20,400 bases of DNA from contig JAFOGM010000248.1 of NCBI GenBank assembly GCA_017386805.1, forward strand, positions 1 through 20,400, given 5' to 3'. Below are positions 12,475-20,400 of the stretch, one piece after another. The notes under the pieces were generated by a model, which had not been told where the DNA came from, did no database searches, and saw only the letters and a list, made by a program, of their open reading frames with translations. A program made the translations under genes and the position numbers. The stretch is from Bacillota bacterium (GTDB lineage Bacteria; Bacillota; Clostridia; Peptostreptococcales; Anaerovoracaceae). The first letter of the stretch is position 1, and each line of letters opens with the position of its first letter.

Positions 12475-14112
12475 ATGAAGAAAGCACTTGCATTATTACT
12501 GGCTATGATTATGGTCATCGGAATGCTGGCTGGATGTGGAACCACTGGCGGCGGCGATGACGAGGGTACGACATCGAACGAATTCACCATGGCTTATAAC
12601 GGCGTTGTTACCATGAACTCCGTTATGACCCAGGCTTCCAACGACCACAACGTGCTGTATCTGTTACAGGCACAGCTGGTTCGTTACTATGACGGCCAGG
12701 TGGAAAAGGATGCTGCAGAAAGCTATGAAATGAGCGAAGACGCTCTGACCTGGACCTTCCATCTGAGAGATGGTCTGGTATGGTCCAACGGCGAAGCTCT
12801 GACCGCTGCTGACTATGCATACGGTACCAGATGTCTGTTAGACCCCGGCATGGGTTCTCCGCAGGCAAGCTCCTGGTTCATGATCAAGAATGCTGAAAAG
12901 TTCTCCAAGGGCGAATGCGGTTGGGAAGAAGTCGGCGTTAAGGTCATCGACGAAAAGACCATCGAGTTCACTCTGGAACAGCCCCTGACCAGCTTCGACC
13001 AGACTGTGGCTTGTAAGCACATCTATCCGCTGAATCAGGCCTTTGTTGAAAGCGTTGGCGTAAACAACTTAGGTTCCTCCGTGGATACCATGATGTACTC
13101 CGGCGGTTACACCATGACAGAATGGGTTCTGGAAACATCTCAGACTCTGGTGAAGAACCCCAGCTACTGGGATGCTGAAAATCAGTTCCAGGTAGAAACC
13201 ATCAAGCTGATCCAGGTAGAAGATCCCAACACTGAAGTTGCAATGTTCGAAAACAGCGAAGTGGATGCCATCGAACAGATGTCCTCTCAGTACTACGATC
13301 ATCTGGCTGACTACCGTTATGACACCTCCGGCGGCGGCTTCATGTTCCTGTGGATGAACACCCACGGTTACAGCGCTGAAGCTGACAAGGTTATGGGTAA
13401 TGTAAACTTCAGAAACGCTCTGAACTATGCCATCGACAGAGAAGCCACCTGTCTGGCTGTCAACAGTGCAAACAAGGCTGCGAACAACCCCATCGACCCC
13501 AACTTCCCGGGTCTCTCCGGTGGAAAGTTCGTGGATGAATATCCGATCGAAAGCTATCCCACCAAGGGTGACGTTGCGAAGGCTCAGGAATACCTGGCTA
13601 AGGCAATGGAAGAACTGGGTTACTCCGATGTCAGCGAACTGCCGACTCTGTCCATCGTTACCTGGGATACTGCAGAACAGAAGACACTGGGCGAAGCTCT
13701 GACTGACCAGTGGAAGCAGAACTTAGGCGTAAACGTACAGTTAGAACAGTATGTCATCGGTACCGCCATCGGTAAGTTCTATGAACAGTCCTATGACATC
13801 TTCCTGATCACTTGGGAATCCGACGTTAAGCCCACCGACCTGTTACAGGCCATGACCACCACCGGTGAAGCAAACCCCGGAATCTGGTCCAACGCTGAAT
13901 TCGATCAGCTGGTAGCGGATGCGATCAACGAAGTAGATCCTGTAAAGCAGGCAGAACTGACTCAGAAGGCTGCTCAGGTTATGATCGACGACGCAGGTAT
14001 CATTCCGTTACACGTAAACGGTACCGTACATGCGAAGAAGGACTACGTTGATGGCTTCGTCATCGGCGCATCCGACGGCTTCCAGTTCTCCAAGCTGGTT
14101 GTAAATAAGTAA
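12475..14112 (+). CDS. Peptide ABC transporter substrate-binding lipoprotein (family 5)
   Basis: A 545-residue extracytoplasmic solute-binding protein of family 5 (DppA/OppA/NikA type). The N-terminus is a lipoprotein signal: charged MKK, a hydrophobic core and the lipobox LAGC with Cys21 as the lipid-anchored residue, followed by a flexible Gly/Asp/Ser-rich linker. The family signature is YEMSEDALTWTFHLRDGLVWSNGEALTAADYAYG (about 80-115), and NFRNALNYAIDREA is the second recurring motif. It delivers ligand to the permeases encoded next. Codon use is strongly biased, in line with the excess of binding protein usually needed. The gene sits 19 bases after the dehydrogenase gene and is followed by a stem-loop that separates it from the permeases. 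Ligand cannot be read from sequence; dipeptides, D-residue peptides or N-acyl amino acids fit the context. Confidence 0.9.
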   Translation: MKKALALLLAMIMVIGMLAGCGTTGGGDDEGTTSNEFTMAYNGVVTMNSVMTQASNDHNVLYLLQAQLVRYYDGQVEKDAAESYEMSEDALTWTFHLRDGLVWSNGEALTAADYAYGTRCLLDPGMGSPQASSWFMIKNAEKFSKGECGWEEVGVKVIDEKTIEFTLEQPLTSFDQTVACKHIYPLNQAFVESVGVNNLGSSVDTMMYSGGYTMTEWVLETSQTLVKNPSYWDAENQFQVETIKLIQVEDPNTEVAMFENSEVDAIEQMSSQYYDHLADYRYDTSGGGFMFLWMNTHGYSAEADKVMGNVNFRNALNYAIDREATCLAVNSANKAANNPIDPNFPGLSGGKFVDEYPIESYPTKGDVAKAQEYLAKAMEELGYSDVSELPTLSIVTWDTAEQKTLGEALTDQWKQNLGVNVQLEQYVIGTAIGKFYEQSYDIFLITWESDVKPTDLLQAMTTTGEANPGIWSNAEFDQLVADAINEVDPVKQAELTQKAAQVMIDDAGIIPLHVNGTVHAKKDYVDGFVIGASDGFQFSKLVVNK

Positions 14113-14140
14113 TTATTGAAATCACACTGATCAAGCATTG

Positions 14141-14171
14141 AAAGGGAGCGGCTTCCTGACCGCTCCCTTTT
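14141..14171 (+). promoter_or_regulatory. Intercistronic stem-loop (attenuator or mRNA stabiliser)
   Basis: An 11-bp perfect stem (AAAGGGAGCGG 14141-14151 with 14160-14170), 8-base loop, and only a very short T-tract (14168-14171). Placed in the 98-base gap between binding-protein and permease genes, it would partly terminate transcription or protect the upstream mRNA, giving more binding protein than membrane components. Confidence 0.7.
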
Positions 14172-14210
14172 ATCACTCTTACGATTTTGACCTCACAAGG
14201 AGGTAACCCC

Positions 14211-15131
14211 TTGAAGAAGTACATTTTAAAACGATTATTCATCTCCATCATCACCATCTGGCTCATTGCTACGGCCTGTTTCTTCCTGCTGAGAACGCTC
14301 CCGGGAAATCCCTTCGCCACACAGCAGCTTCTGAGTCCGGAAATGCAGGAACGTATGATGGAATATTACGGGCTGAACGGTCCGCTTTCGGAACAGTATC
14401 TGACCTTTATGAAGAATCTGCTGCATGGAGATTTCGGCTCTTCTCTGAAATACACCGGTCAGTCTGTCAACGGAATCATTGCATCCACCTTCCCGGTGTC
14501 TGCACAGCTGGGGCTTCAGGCCTATCTGATCAGCTTCCCCATCGGGATCTTATTCGGGATCATTGCTGCGCGTAACCGCGGCCGTGCCATCGACTATTCT
14601 CTGGTGGCCTTCTCGGTACTGGGCGTATCCGTCCCCGTATTCGTACTGGCTTCCCTGTTACAATACATTTTCGCCATCAAACTGGAATTGTTACCGGTCG
14701 CTCTCTGGTCCAGCATGAAACACACCATCCTGCCGACCATCACCCTGGCCATTGGTTCCATCGCATCCAAGACCCGTCTGATGCGTACCCTGATGCTGGA
14801 AGTCATCACCGAAGACTATGTGAAGACCGCCAAGGCAAAAGGCCTTCCGGCCTGGAAGATCGTCTGGAATCACCAGATCCGAAATGCCATCATTCCCATG
14901 ATCCCCTCTCTCGGTATGGAAATCGTCTCCATCCTGATGGGTTCCTTCGTTGTGGAACAGATCTTCGCTGTTCCCGGGATCGGCGCTTATTTCGTAAATT
15001 CCGTACGAAGCCTGGACTATACCATGACTCTGGGACTGACCGTATTCTTAGCTATTTTCGTCGTGACCGCGAACTTCATCATCGACCTGATCTACGGTCT
15101 GGTGGATCCGCGAATCCGTGTAACAAAGTGA
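14211..15131 (+). CDS. Peptide ABC transporter permease, DppB type
   Basis: A 306-residue inner-membrane permease of the DppB/OppB family. It begins MKKYILKRLF with a first transmembrane helix (about 8-28), then a loop with RTLPGNPF and the LHGDFGSSLKY segment. Five further helices follow, with the cytoplasmic EAA loop YVKTAKAKGLPAWKIVWNHQIRNAIIP that contacts the ATPases. The chosen start is TTG 14211, with AAGGAGGT at 14197-14204 six bases upstream; the frame is open further back to 14187 but only through the ribosome site. The C-terminus DLIYGLVDPRIRVTK is typical. It pairs with the next gene to form the transmembrane channel. A TTG start may lower permease synthesis relative to the binding protein. 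Confidence 0.93.
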   Translation: MKKYILKRLFISIITIWLIATACFFLLRTLPGNPFATQQLLSPEMQERMMEYYGLNGPLSEQYLTFMKNLLHGDFGSSLKYTGQSVNGIIASTFPVSAQLGLQAYLISFPIGILFGIIAARNRGRAIDYSLVAFSVLGVSVPVFVLASLLQYIFAIKLELLPVALWSSMKHTILPTITLAIGSIASKTRLMRTLMLEVITEDYVKTAKAKGLPAWKIVWNHQIRNAIIPMIPSLGMEIVSILMGSFVVEQIFAVPGIGAYFVNSVRSLDYTMTLGLTVFLAIFVVTANFIIDLIYGLVDPRIRVTK

Positions 15132-15141
15132 GGTGACTGGA

Positions 15142-16059
15142 ATGTCTGCGATCACATCCAAAGATTTTACACCGCTGCCGAAAGACCGCGACATGGCCGA
15201 TGCCATCGTTCGACCTTCCGTCAGCTACTGGAAAGACGTATTCCGTCGTATCCGTACCGATAAAGTGGCTGTTCTCAGCTTCACCTTCATCGTGATCATC
15301 GCGCTGATGGCCATCTTTGCACCGATGTTCTGTGAATATGGCTACGATACCACCGACATGCTCAACGGGAATAAGGCTCCCGGCGGTGAACACATCTTCG
15401 GAACCGACTCCCTGGGCCGCGACCTGTGGGCCCGCGTCTGGGTAGGGGCCAGAATTTCCCTGCTGATCGGTCTGTGCGGCGCCATCGTTCCCCAGATCGT
15501 GGGGATCGTTCTGGGCGGGATCGCCGGTTATTTCGGCGGTTGGCTGGATATGCTGATCATGCGTATCATCGATATCGGGGCTTGTATCCCGTCTCTGATC
15601 TACGTTACCTTGATCATGCTGTACTTCGGCTCCGGACCGGCAGCCATCGTTTTGGCCATCGCCATGTCCTTCTGGATGGATTCTGCAAGAACCGTCCGCG
15701 GACGTATGCTGCAGTTCAAAAATCGAGAATTCGTTCTGGCGGCCAGAACCCAGGGGGCTTCGTCCTTCCGCGTGATCTTCCGCCACATTTTACCCAATAT
15801 CCTGGGTCAGCAGGTGGTCAGTGTATCCTCCGCGATTCCCTCGGCCATCTTCTTGGAAGCCTATCTGAGCTTCATCGGTCTGGGTGTGGCTTCTCCCATG
15901 ACTTCCTGGGGTCAGCTGTGTCAATTGGGTGCATCTTTCTACAGACTGTATCCCTATCAGCTGTTCATCCCCGGCGCTTTCATCAGCGTCACCATTCTGG
16001 CCTTCTACCTGTTCGGTAACTGCCTGAGAGACGCCCTGGATCCGCATCTGAGAGACTGA
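15142..16059 (+). CDS. Peptide ABC transporter permease, DppC type
   Basis: A 305-residue permease of the DppC/OppC family. The cytoplasmic N-terminal extension (about 35 residues) precedes a first helix (AVLSFTFIVIIALMAIFAPMF). The conserved HIFGTDSLGRDLWARVWVGARISLLIG motif, four to five more helices, and the EAA loop FVLAARTQGASSFRVIFRHILPNILG follow. It ends in LRDALDPHLRD, as family members do. The start is ATG 15142 with GAGGTGA upstream; an in-frame GTG at 15133 overlaps that ribosome site and is less likely. It lies 10 bases after the DppB-type gene and forms the heterodimeric channel with it. Confidence 0.93.
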   Translation: MSAITSKDFTPLPKDRDMADAIVRPSVSYWKDVFRRIRTDKVAVLSFTFIVIIALMAIFAPMFCEYGYDTTDMLNGNKAPGGEHIFGTDSLGRDLWARVWVGARISLLIGLCGAIVPQIVGIVLGGIAGYFGGWLDMLIMRIIDIGACIPSLIYVTLIMLYFGSGPAAIVLAIAMSFWMDSARTVRGRMLQFKNREFVLAARTQGASSFRVIFRHILPNILGQQVVSVSSAIPSAIFLEAYLSFIGLGVASPMTSWGQLCQLGASFYRLYPYQLFIPGAFISVTILAFYLFGNCLRDALDPHLRD

Positions 16060-16078
16060 TTACCTGGAGGAAACAACA

Positions 16079-17119
16079 ATGAGTGAACATTTACTGGATG
16101 TCCGCGATCTGCGGGTATCATTCGACACATATGCCGGTGAAGTCCAGGCGGTCCGTGGGATCAGCTTCCATCTGGACAGAGGCGAGACCCTGGCCATCGT
16201 AGGGGAATCCGGCTGCGGTAAGTCCGTCAGCATGCAGACCATGATGCGCCTGCTTCCGATGCCGCCGGCTCGCTTAAAAGACGGTCAGATCCTGTTTGAA
16301 GGAAAGGATCTGGCAGAACTGACCGATAAGGAAATGGAAGACTATCGCGGAAAGGAATTCGCCATGATCTTCCAGGATTCCATGACCAGCTTAAACCCCA
16401 CCATGCGCGTGGGAAATCAGATGTGTGAAGGGATCATGCGTCATCAGAAGGTTTCGAAAGATGAAGCGAAGAAGATCGCCATCGACATGCTGAGCCAGGT
16501 GGGGATCCCCAATCCGGAAGCGGCCTTCCGCCGTTATCCTCACACCATGTCCGGTGGGCAGCGCCAGCGCGTCATGATTGCTATGGCCCTGTCCTGCAAT
16601 CCCAAGATCCTCATCGCCGACGAACCCACCACGGCGCTGGACGTGACGATGCAGGCTCAGATCCTGGACATCATGAACAAGTTAAAAAAGACTTACGATA
16701 CCGCCATCATCCTGATCACCCACGACCTGGGCGTGGTTGCCCAGATGGCAGACCGCATCGCGGTCATGTATGCCGGGGAAATCATGGAAGCCGGCGATGC
16801 ACGACAGATTTTCTACCAGCCGTCCCATCCCTATACCTGGGGTCTCCTGGGTGCGATGCCCAATATGATCCAGGATGTGAAGAGCGAGCTTTACACGATC
16901 CCCGGTACGCCGCCGGATCTGTATGCGCCTCCCGTTGGCTGTCCCTTCGCGGCCCGCTGCGAATACGCCATGGAGGCCTGCCTCAAGGAAGAGCCGCCGA
17001 AGTTTATCAAGGACGGCGGACATGTGAGCCGGTGCTGGCTCCACGATGAACGAGCTCCGGAGGTCACACCTCCCGCAGGGATCCCTGCACTGAAGAAAGG
17101 GGTGAAGGTGGATGAGTGA
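16079..17119 (+). CDS. Peptide ABC transporter ATP-binding protein, DppD type
   Basis: A 346-residue ATPase of the DppD/OppD family. Seen here: Walker A GESGCGKS (residues 42-49), Q-loop in AMIFQDSMTSLNPTM, signature MSGGQRQRV, Walker B ILIADEPTTALD, and switch His in LITHDLGVV. The C-terminal oligopeptide-transporter extension has the cysteine-rich segment VGCPFAARCEYAMEACLKEE, followed by a fourth Cys in SRCWLHDE. In some DppD/DppF proteins this arrangement holds a 4Fe-4S cluster. The start ATG 16079 has GGAGG at 16066-16070. Its last 8 bases overlap the DppF-type start, so the two ATPases are translationally coupled and probably form a heterodimer. Confidence 0.95.
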   Translation: MSEHLLDVRDLRVSFDTYAGEVQAVRGISFHLDRGETLAIVGESGCGKSVSMQTMMRLLPMPPARLKDGQILFEGKDLAELTDKEMEDYRGKEFAMIFQDSMTSLNPTMRVGNQMCEGIMRHQKVSKDEAKKIAIDMLSQVGIPNPEAAFRRYPHTMSGGQRQRVMIAMALSCNPKILIADEPTTALDVTMQAQILDIMNKLKKTYDTAIILITHDLGVVAQMADRIAVMYAGEIMEAGDARQIFYQPSHPYTWGLLGAMPNMIQDVKSELYTIPGTPPDLYAPPVGCPFAARCEYAMEACLKEEPPKFIKDGGHVSRCWLHDERAPEVTPPAGIPALKKGVKVDE

Positions 17120-18068
17120 GAAGCTGTTAGAAGTCACCGGACTGAAAAAGTATTTTACCGTGGGTCGAAACCAGACGCTGAAAGCCGTGGACGGTGTATC
17201 CTTCTCCATTGAAAAGGGAAAGACCCTGGGTCTCGTGGGCGAATCCGGCTGCGGTAAGACCACCGTTGGCCGTACCCTGCTTCGGATCTACGAACCGGAC
17301 GGCGGGAAGATCCTGTTCAACGGTCAGGACATCAGCCGCGTTTCCAAAAAAGAATCGAAGGAACTGACCAAGAAAATGCAGATGATTTTCCAGGACCCTT
17401 ACGCATCGCTGAATCCCTTCTTTACCGTAGGGGAAATCGTGGCGGAAGGTCTGGAGATCCACAAGATCTGTAAAACGAAAAAAGAAGAAAAGGAACGGGT
17501 GGAAGAACTGCTGACCATGGTAGGTCTCAGCAAGGACCACGCCAATCGCTTCCCCCATGAATTCTCCGGCGGTCAGCGACAGAGAGTTGGGATCGCCAGA
17601 GCGCTGGCTTTGGATCCGGAATTCATCGTCTGTGACGAAGCCATTTCTGCGCTGGACGTTTCCATTCAGGCTCAGGTGGTGAACATGCTGATGGAATTCC
17701 AGAGAGATCTGGGACTGACCTATCTGTTCATTGCCCATGACCTGTCCATGGTCCGTCACATTGCAGACCAGACGGCGGTCATGTATCTGGGAACGCTGGC
17801 GGAATACGGCGATACGGAGGAAGTCTACGCTCATCCGATCCACCCCTATACCAAGGGTCTGTTATCCGCGGTACCGGTGGCCGATCCGGATTATGAAAAG
17901 ACCCATGAACGCATCCACATGGACGGCGAAGTGGGAAGCCCCATCAACCCGAAACCGGGTTGCCGTTTCTGCGGAAGATGTCCCATGGCAACGGAAAAGT
18001 GCAGAGAAATGGATCCGATCTTGAGAGATATGGGCGGCGGTCACATGGTGGCTTGCCACAACGTGTAA
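17112..18068 (+). CDS. Peptide ABC transporter ATP-binding protein, DppF type
   Basis: A 318-residue ATPase of the DppF/OppF family. Walker A is GESGCGKT (43-50), the Q-loop lies in MIFQDPYASLNPF, the signature is FSGGQRQRVGIARAL, Walker B is FIVCDEAISALDVS and the switch His is in FIAHDLSMV. The C-terminal extension has a four-cysteine pattern (PGCRFCGRCPMATEKC plus a final Cys in VACHNV), more closely spaced than in its partner. The start ATG 17112 lies within the DppD-type gene's end, with GGTGAAGGTGG as ribosome site. With the preceding gene it supplies the two nucleotide-binding sites of the importer. No terminator follows; 48 bases lead to the Nif3-like gene. Confidence 0.95.
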   Translation: MSEKLLEVTGLKKYFTVGRNQTLKAVDGVSFSIEKGKTLGLVGESGCGKTTVGRTLLRIYEPDGGKILFNGQDISRVSKKESKELTKKMQMIFQDPYASLNPFFTVGEIVAEGLEIHKICKTKKEEKERVEELLTMVGLSKDHANRFPHEFSGGQRQRVGIARALALDPEFIVCDEAISALDVSIQAQVVNMLMEFQRDLGLTYLFIAHDLSMVRHIADQTAVMYLGTLAEYGDTEEVYAHPIHPYTKGLLSAVPVADPDYEKTHERIHMDGEVGSPINPKPGCRFCGRCPMATEKCREMDPILRDMGGGHMVACHNV

Positions 18069-18116
18069 GGAGAAAGGAGAGCGCTGCAGGAGAGAGACCG
18101 GCGGCGTAACGATAAT

Positions 18117-18950
18117 ATGGCTTTAACAACACAAGAAATGGTAAAGATCGCGCTGGATCTGGTGGGCTATGATGACCTGCCCATCGATTCTCAGCTGACC
18201 GTTCCCGGCGAAAACATCACCAAGGTTCTGGCTGGGATCGATATGGGAACTGCAGAAATCATGCTGGCAAAGCAGCTGGGCTACGACTGCGTGTTCCGTC
18301 ACCACAATCTGACCCCCAAGATGGGTCATCTGGGACAGCTGGTCTGCGAAGATCACTACAAGAAGATGGTGAAGAACGGTGTTCCTACCAACGTAGCACA
18401 GAAGGCTGTGGCCGCCAGAAAGCAGGAAGTGGAAATCATGTTCCACGGAAACAACTTCGAAGGCCCGGCGCAGACAGCGAAGCTGTTGAACATGCCCTTC
18501 GTAGGCTTACATACTCCCGCAGACCTGCTGGGAGAACGTACCGTGGAGGCGAAGATTGCTGAGGTATATGCGGCGAAGGAAAATCCCACCGTGGGCGACC
18601 TCTTTGACGCCATCATGACCATCCCCGAATTCGAACGGGCTCCGGAAGGTCAGCGCCCGGTGATCTGGGTGGGCGACCGCGACAGCTATGCCGGTAAGGC
18701 CGTGGTGGAATTCTCCGGCGGCCTGGCTCCCGAATGGGAAGAAGTGAAGGCGTACATCGATGCCGGTGTGGGAACATTCATCTCCATGCACATGGATGGA
18801 AGTATCGTCAAGAAGCTGAGAGAAGACAACCGTGCCAATGCCATCATCTGCGGCCACATGGCTTCTGACTCCATCGGTATGAACATTATCCTGGAAGCCT
18901 GGAAAAAGGCCGGAAACATCGAATATACCTGCATCGGAGGTATGGTGTAG
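18117..18950 (+). CDS. Divergent Nif3-like dinuclear-metal protein
   Basis: A 277-residue protein that I assign to the NIF3/YbgI family from its metal-ligand pattern, not from overall similarity. Seen here: CVFRHHN (His62, His63, like the paired His near position 63 of E. coli YbgI), HTPADLL (His132 to Asp136, like the family's HTxxD), and near the C-terminus GHMASD (His247 to Asp251), where the family usually has GHxxxE. The final Glu is thus replaced by Asp. Biochemical function of the family is unsettled; roles as a metal-dependent hydrolase have been proposed. The start ATG 18117 has no ribosome site at normal distance: the nearest AGGAG ends about 25 bases upstream, so initiation may be weak. 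Position between the transporter and the amidohydrolase, 9 bases before the latter, argues for a part in peptide or amide catabolism; this is inference. Confidence 0.62.
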   Translation: MALTTQEMVKIALDLVGYDDLPIDSQLTVPGENITKVLAGIDMGTAEIMLAKQLGYDCVFRHHNLTPKMGHLGQLVCEDHYKKMVKNGVPTNVAQKAVAARKQEVEIMFHGNNFEGPAQTAKLLNMPFVGLHTPADLLGERTVEAKIAEVYAAKENPTVGDLFDAIMTIPEFERAPEGQRPVIWVGDRDSYAGKAVVEFSGGLAPEWEEVKAYIDAGVGTFISMHMDGSIVKKLREDNRANAIICGHMASDSIGMNIILEAWKKAGNIEYTCIGGMV

Positions 18951-18959
18951 GAGGTACCT

Positions 18960-20400
18960 ATGAGTACGATTCTTATCAAAAACGGGACAGTGGTGGACGG
19001 CAGCGGAGCGCCCGCTTATGAAGCCGACATCCTGATTAAGGGTGATACCATCGAGGCAATCGGCCAGGGGCTGGAAAACCAGCCGGACCTGGCGGACGAG
19101 ATTGCTTCCGCGGACATCATTGACGCCGCAGGAAAGACTATCACTCCCGGATTTATCAATATGCATAGCCACGCGGACTGCTCCATCGCCATGTATCCCA
19201 ATATGGAAAGCTCTCTGGGACAGGGGATCACCACGGAATTTGCAGGTCACTGCGGTCTGGGGGTAGCTCCCATTCAGAAGCACTGGCTCTATATGTTCCC
19301 GGAAAAAAAGGCCTATACCAGAGTCAATCCGGAACCCATCGGGGGAATCAACCCCTACGGTGCGTATATCGTTCCGGCGGAGGCCATGCGGCCGGCGTTC
19401 AAAGAAGCCTATGGCGAAGAACTGGACTGGACCACCTACGGTGAATTTTTGGATCACATGCGCAGGGTGGGGATCGGTGCCAATGTGGCAACGGTTTGTG
19501 GACAATCGCTGATTCGTCTTCAGGCCATGGGTTTGGAGTATAAGCGCCCTGCCACGGAAGAGGAGATCTGCGCTCAGGAAGAAATGCTTCGCGAAGCCAT
19601 GGATGGCGGCGCGTTGGGCCTTGGACTGGGTCTGGATTATCAGCCCAGTTTATATGCCTCTCATGAAGAATTGGTTCGTCTGATGACCGTGGTGAAAGAG
19701 CGGGATGGGATCGTAACTGCTCACACGAGACACGTTCCCAACGACTATTACGGCCGTGAGATCAACTTTTATGAAGGTTTGAAGGAATTTTTGGAACTGG
19801 GTCTGGAAACCGGAGCCAAAATCCATGTGAGTCACATCCAAAATGCCTATCCGGCATCTCCGGAAACGGAAGAAATGGCCAAGGCCGGGGTGGAACAGAC
19901 ATTGGCGCTTTTGGAAGAGTATCGCGGAAAAGGTGTCGCTGTGACCTGGGATGTGATTCCCCACAGAGCTTTTGGGCCCTTCCACTATCCCATGGCTGCC
20001 GGGATGTTCCAGCCCTATGTGGAACAGTGCGGAAGTGTGGAACGGTTCTCTCAGATGCTGCGGATCGGAAATTACCGCGACATCATCGAGACGGAGATCC
20101 GAAACGGAAACCACGCCTCTCGTGGGGTATTTACCAGATTCAATCCCAAAGCCAATCCCAACTGGGATCTGGGCCAGAAGTTTACGAAGGTGAAAGATCC
20201 GGCATTGTTGGGTAAGACCATCCGCGAGGCAGCCAACGGTCAGGACAGTCTGAAGTTCCTGTTGAATCTGATGGCAGAAGACCCCTATGCCTGCATCATC
20301 CAGTTGAACCGCCAGCCGGAAACAACCCCGGAGCGGGATGCCTTTGTGGCCAGAGACGAGGCCGCCATCGGACTGGACATCTGGTCCTTTGATTACGATG
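18960..20400 (+). CDS. D-aminoacylase / N-acyl-D-amino-acid deacylase-like amidohydrolase (3' partial)
   Basis: An amidohydrolase-superfamily enzyme related to N-acyl-D-amino-acid deacylases, open to the end of the window (480 codons seen; the stop lies outside). ATG 18960 is preceded by GGAGGT. The N-terminal beta-sandwich strand ILIKNGTVVDGSGAPAYEADILIKGDTI leads to TPGFINMHSHADCS (metal ligands His69 and His71, with Asp73). GITTEFAGHCGLG has Cys98 at the position of the zinc-binding Cys of D-aminoacylases (GNCGF). Further conserved His lie in VTAHTRH and KIHVSHIQNA. The DEAAIGLDIWSFD segment near the window end is likely close to the catalytic Asp region. It would remove an acyl group from N-acyl (D-)amino acids or cleave a D-containing dipeptide. 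It is the last visible member of the transporter operon. Confidence 0.83.
   Translation, partial: MSTILIKNGTVVDGSGAPAYEADILIKGDTIEAIGQGLENQPDLADEIASADIIDAAGKTITPGFINMHSHADCSIAMYPNMESSLGQGITTEFAGHCGLGVAPIQKHWLYMFPEKKAYTRVNPEPIGGINPYGAYIVPAEAMRPAFKEAYGEELDWTTYGEFLDHMRRVGIGANVATVCGQSLIRLQAMGLEYKRPATEEEICAQEEMLREAMDGGALGLGLGLDYQPSLYASHEELVRLMTVVKERDGIVTAHTRHVPNDYYGREINFYEGLKEFLELGLETGAKIHVSHIQNAYPASPETEEMAKAGVEQTLALLEEYRGKGVAVTWDVIPHRAFGPFHYPMAAGMFQPYVEQCGSVERFSQMLRIGNYRDIIETEIRNGNHASRGVFTRFNPKANPNWDLGQKFTKVKDPALLGKTIREAANGQDSLKFLLNLMAEDPYACIIQLNRQPETTPERDAFVARDEAAIGLDIWSFDYD

Noticed and set aside
11562..12590. A 342-codon minus-strand frame opposite the dehydrogenase gene
   Set aside because: It lies antisense to a clear conserved gene, starts inside the signal peptide of the binding-protein gene, and has no recognisable motif; it is a codon-bias shadow.
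1..20400. CRISPR arrays, insertion sequences, rRNA genes
   Set aside because: No regularly spaced repeats, transposase motifs or rRNA sequence were seen in either strand.

Overview
The window reads as chromosomal DNA from an anaerobic, amino-acid-fermenting Firmicute of class Clostridia. The reasons are the Gram-positive cell-envelope and regulator set (murB, rapZ, whiA), strong AGGAGG-type ribosome sites, intrinsic terminators with U-tracts, and catabolic genes typical of peptide fermenters: a 3-keto-5-aminohexanoate cleavage enzyme, an NhaC-type antiporter, a dipeptide ABC importer and a D-aminoacylase. Genus cannot be fixed from the sequence; an Anaerovoracaceae/Family XIII-like lineage is only a guess.

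Region 1 (1-4504): murB (5' end outside the window), a PHP-domain phosphoesterase and rapZ form a tight plus-strand operon. In most Firmicutes rapZ is followed by yvcK and whiA. Here yvcK is absent from the window, a strongly codon-biased lysine-fermentation-type gene (kce) with its own promoter follows rapZ, and whiA is inverted and faces kce across a shared bidirectional terminator.

Region 2 (4505-7566): a minus-strand ThrE-family serine/threonine exporter, whose terminator contains the whiA promoter -35 box; a divergent class V (cysteine-desulfurase-like) PLP enzyme; then a long symmetrical terminator shared with a MarR regulator.

Region 3 (7132-10320): a minus-strand FAH-family hydrolase/marR pair diverges from an NhaC-family antiporter. 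The space between them holds an operator-like 22-bp palindrome and four GGTATA hexamers, suggesting that the MarR protein controls both sides.

Region 4 (10321-10680): a minus-strand tRNA-Arg(CCG) gene with its terminator, followed by a second, partial copy of 'tRNA 3' end plus terminator'. The two are separated by a GC-rich, highly structured segment with a G-quadruplex motif. This is the least explained DNA in the window.

Region 5 (10778-20400, continuing beyond the window): a nine-gene plus-strand cluster, probably one operon. It has a YheO/DauR-like regulator, an ornithine cyclodeaminase/mu-crystallin-family dehydrogenase lacking the cyclodeaminase aspartate, a lipoprotein peptide-binding protein, two permeases, two ATPases, a divergent Nif3-like metalloprotein and an N-acyl-D-amino-acid deacylase-like amidohydrolase. 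The regulator/dehydrogenase pair resembles the D-arginine dauBAR system of Pseudomonas. The inferred role is import of peptides or N-acyl amino acids (possibly D-residue-containing), deacylation, and redox conversion of the product.
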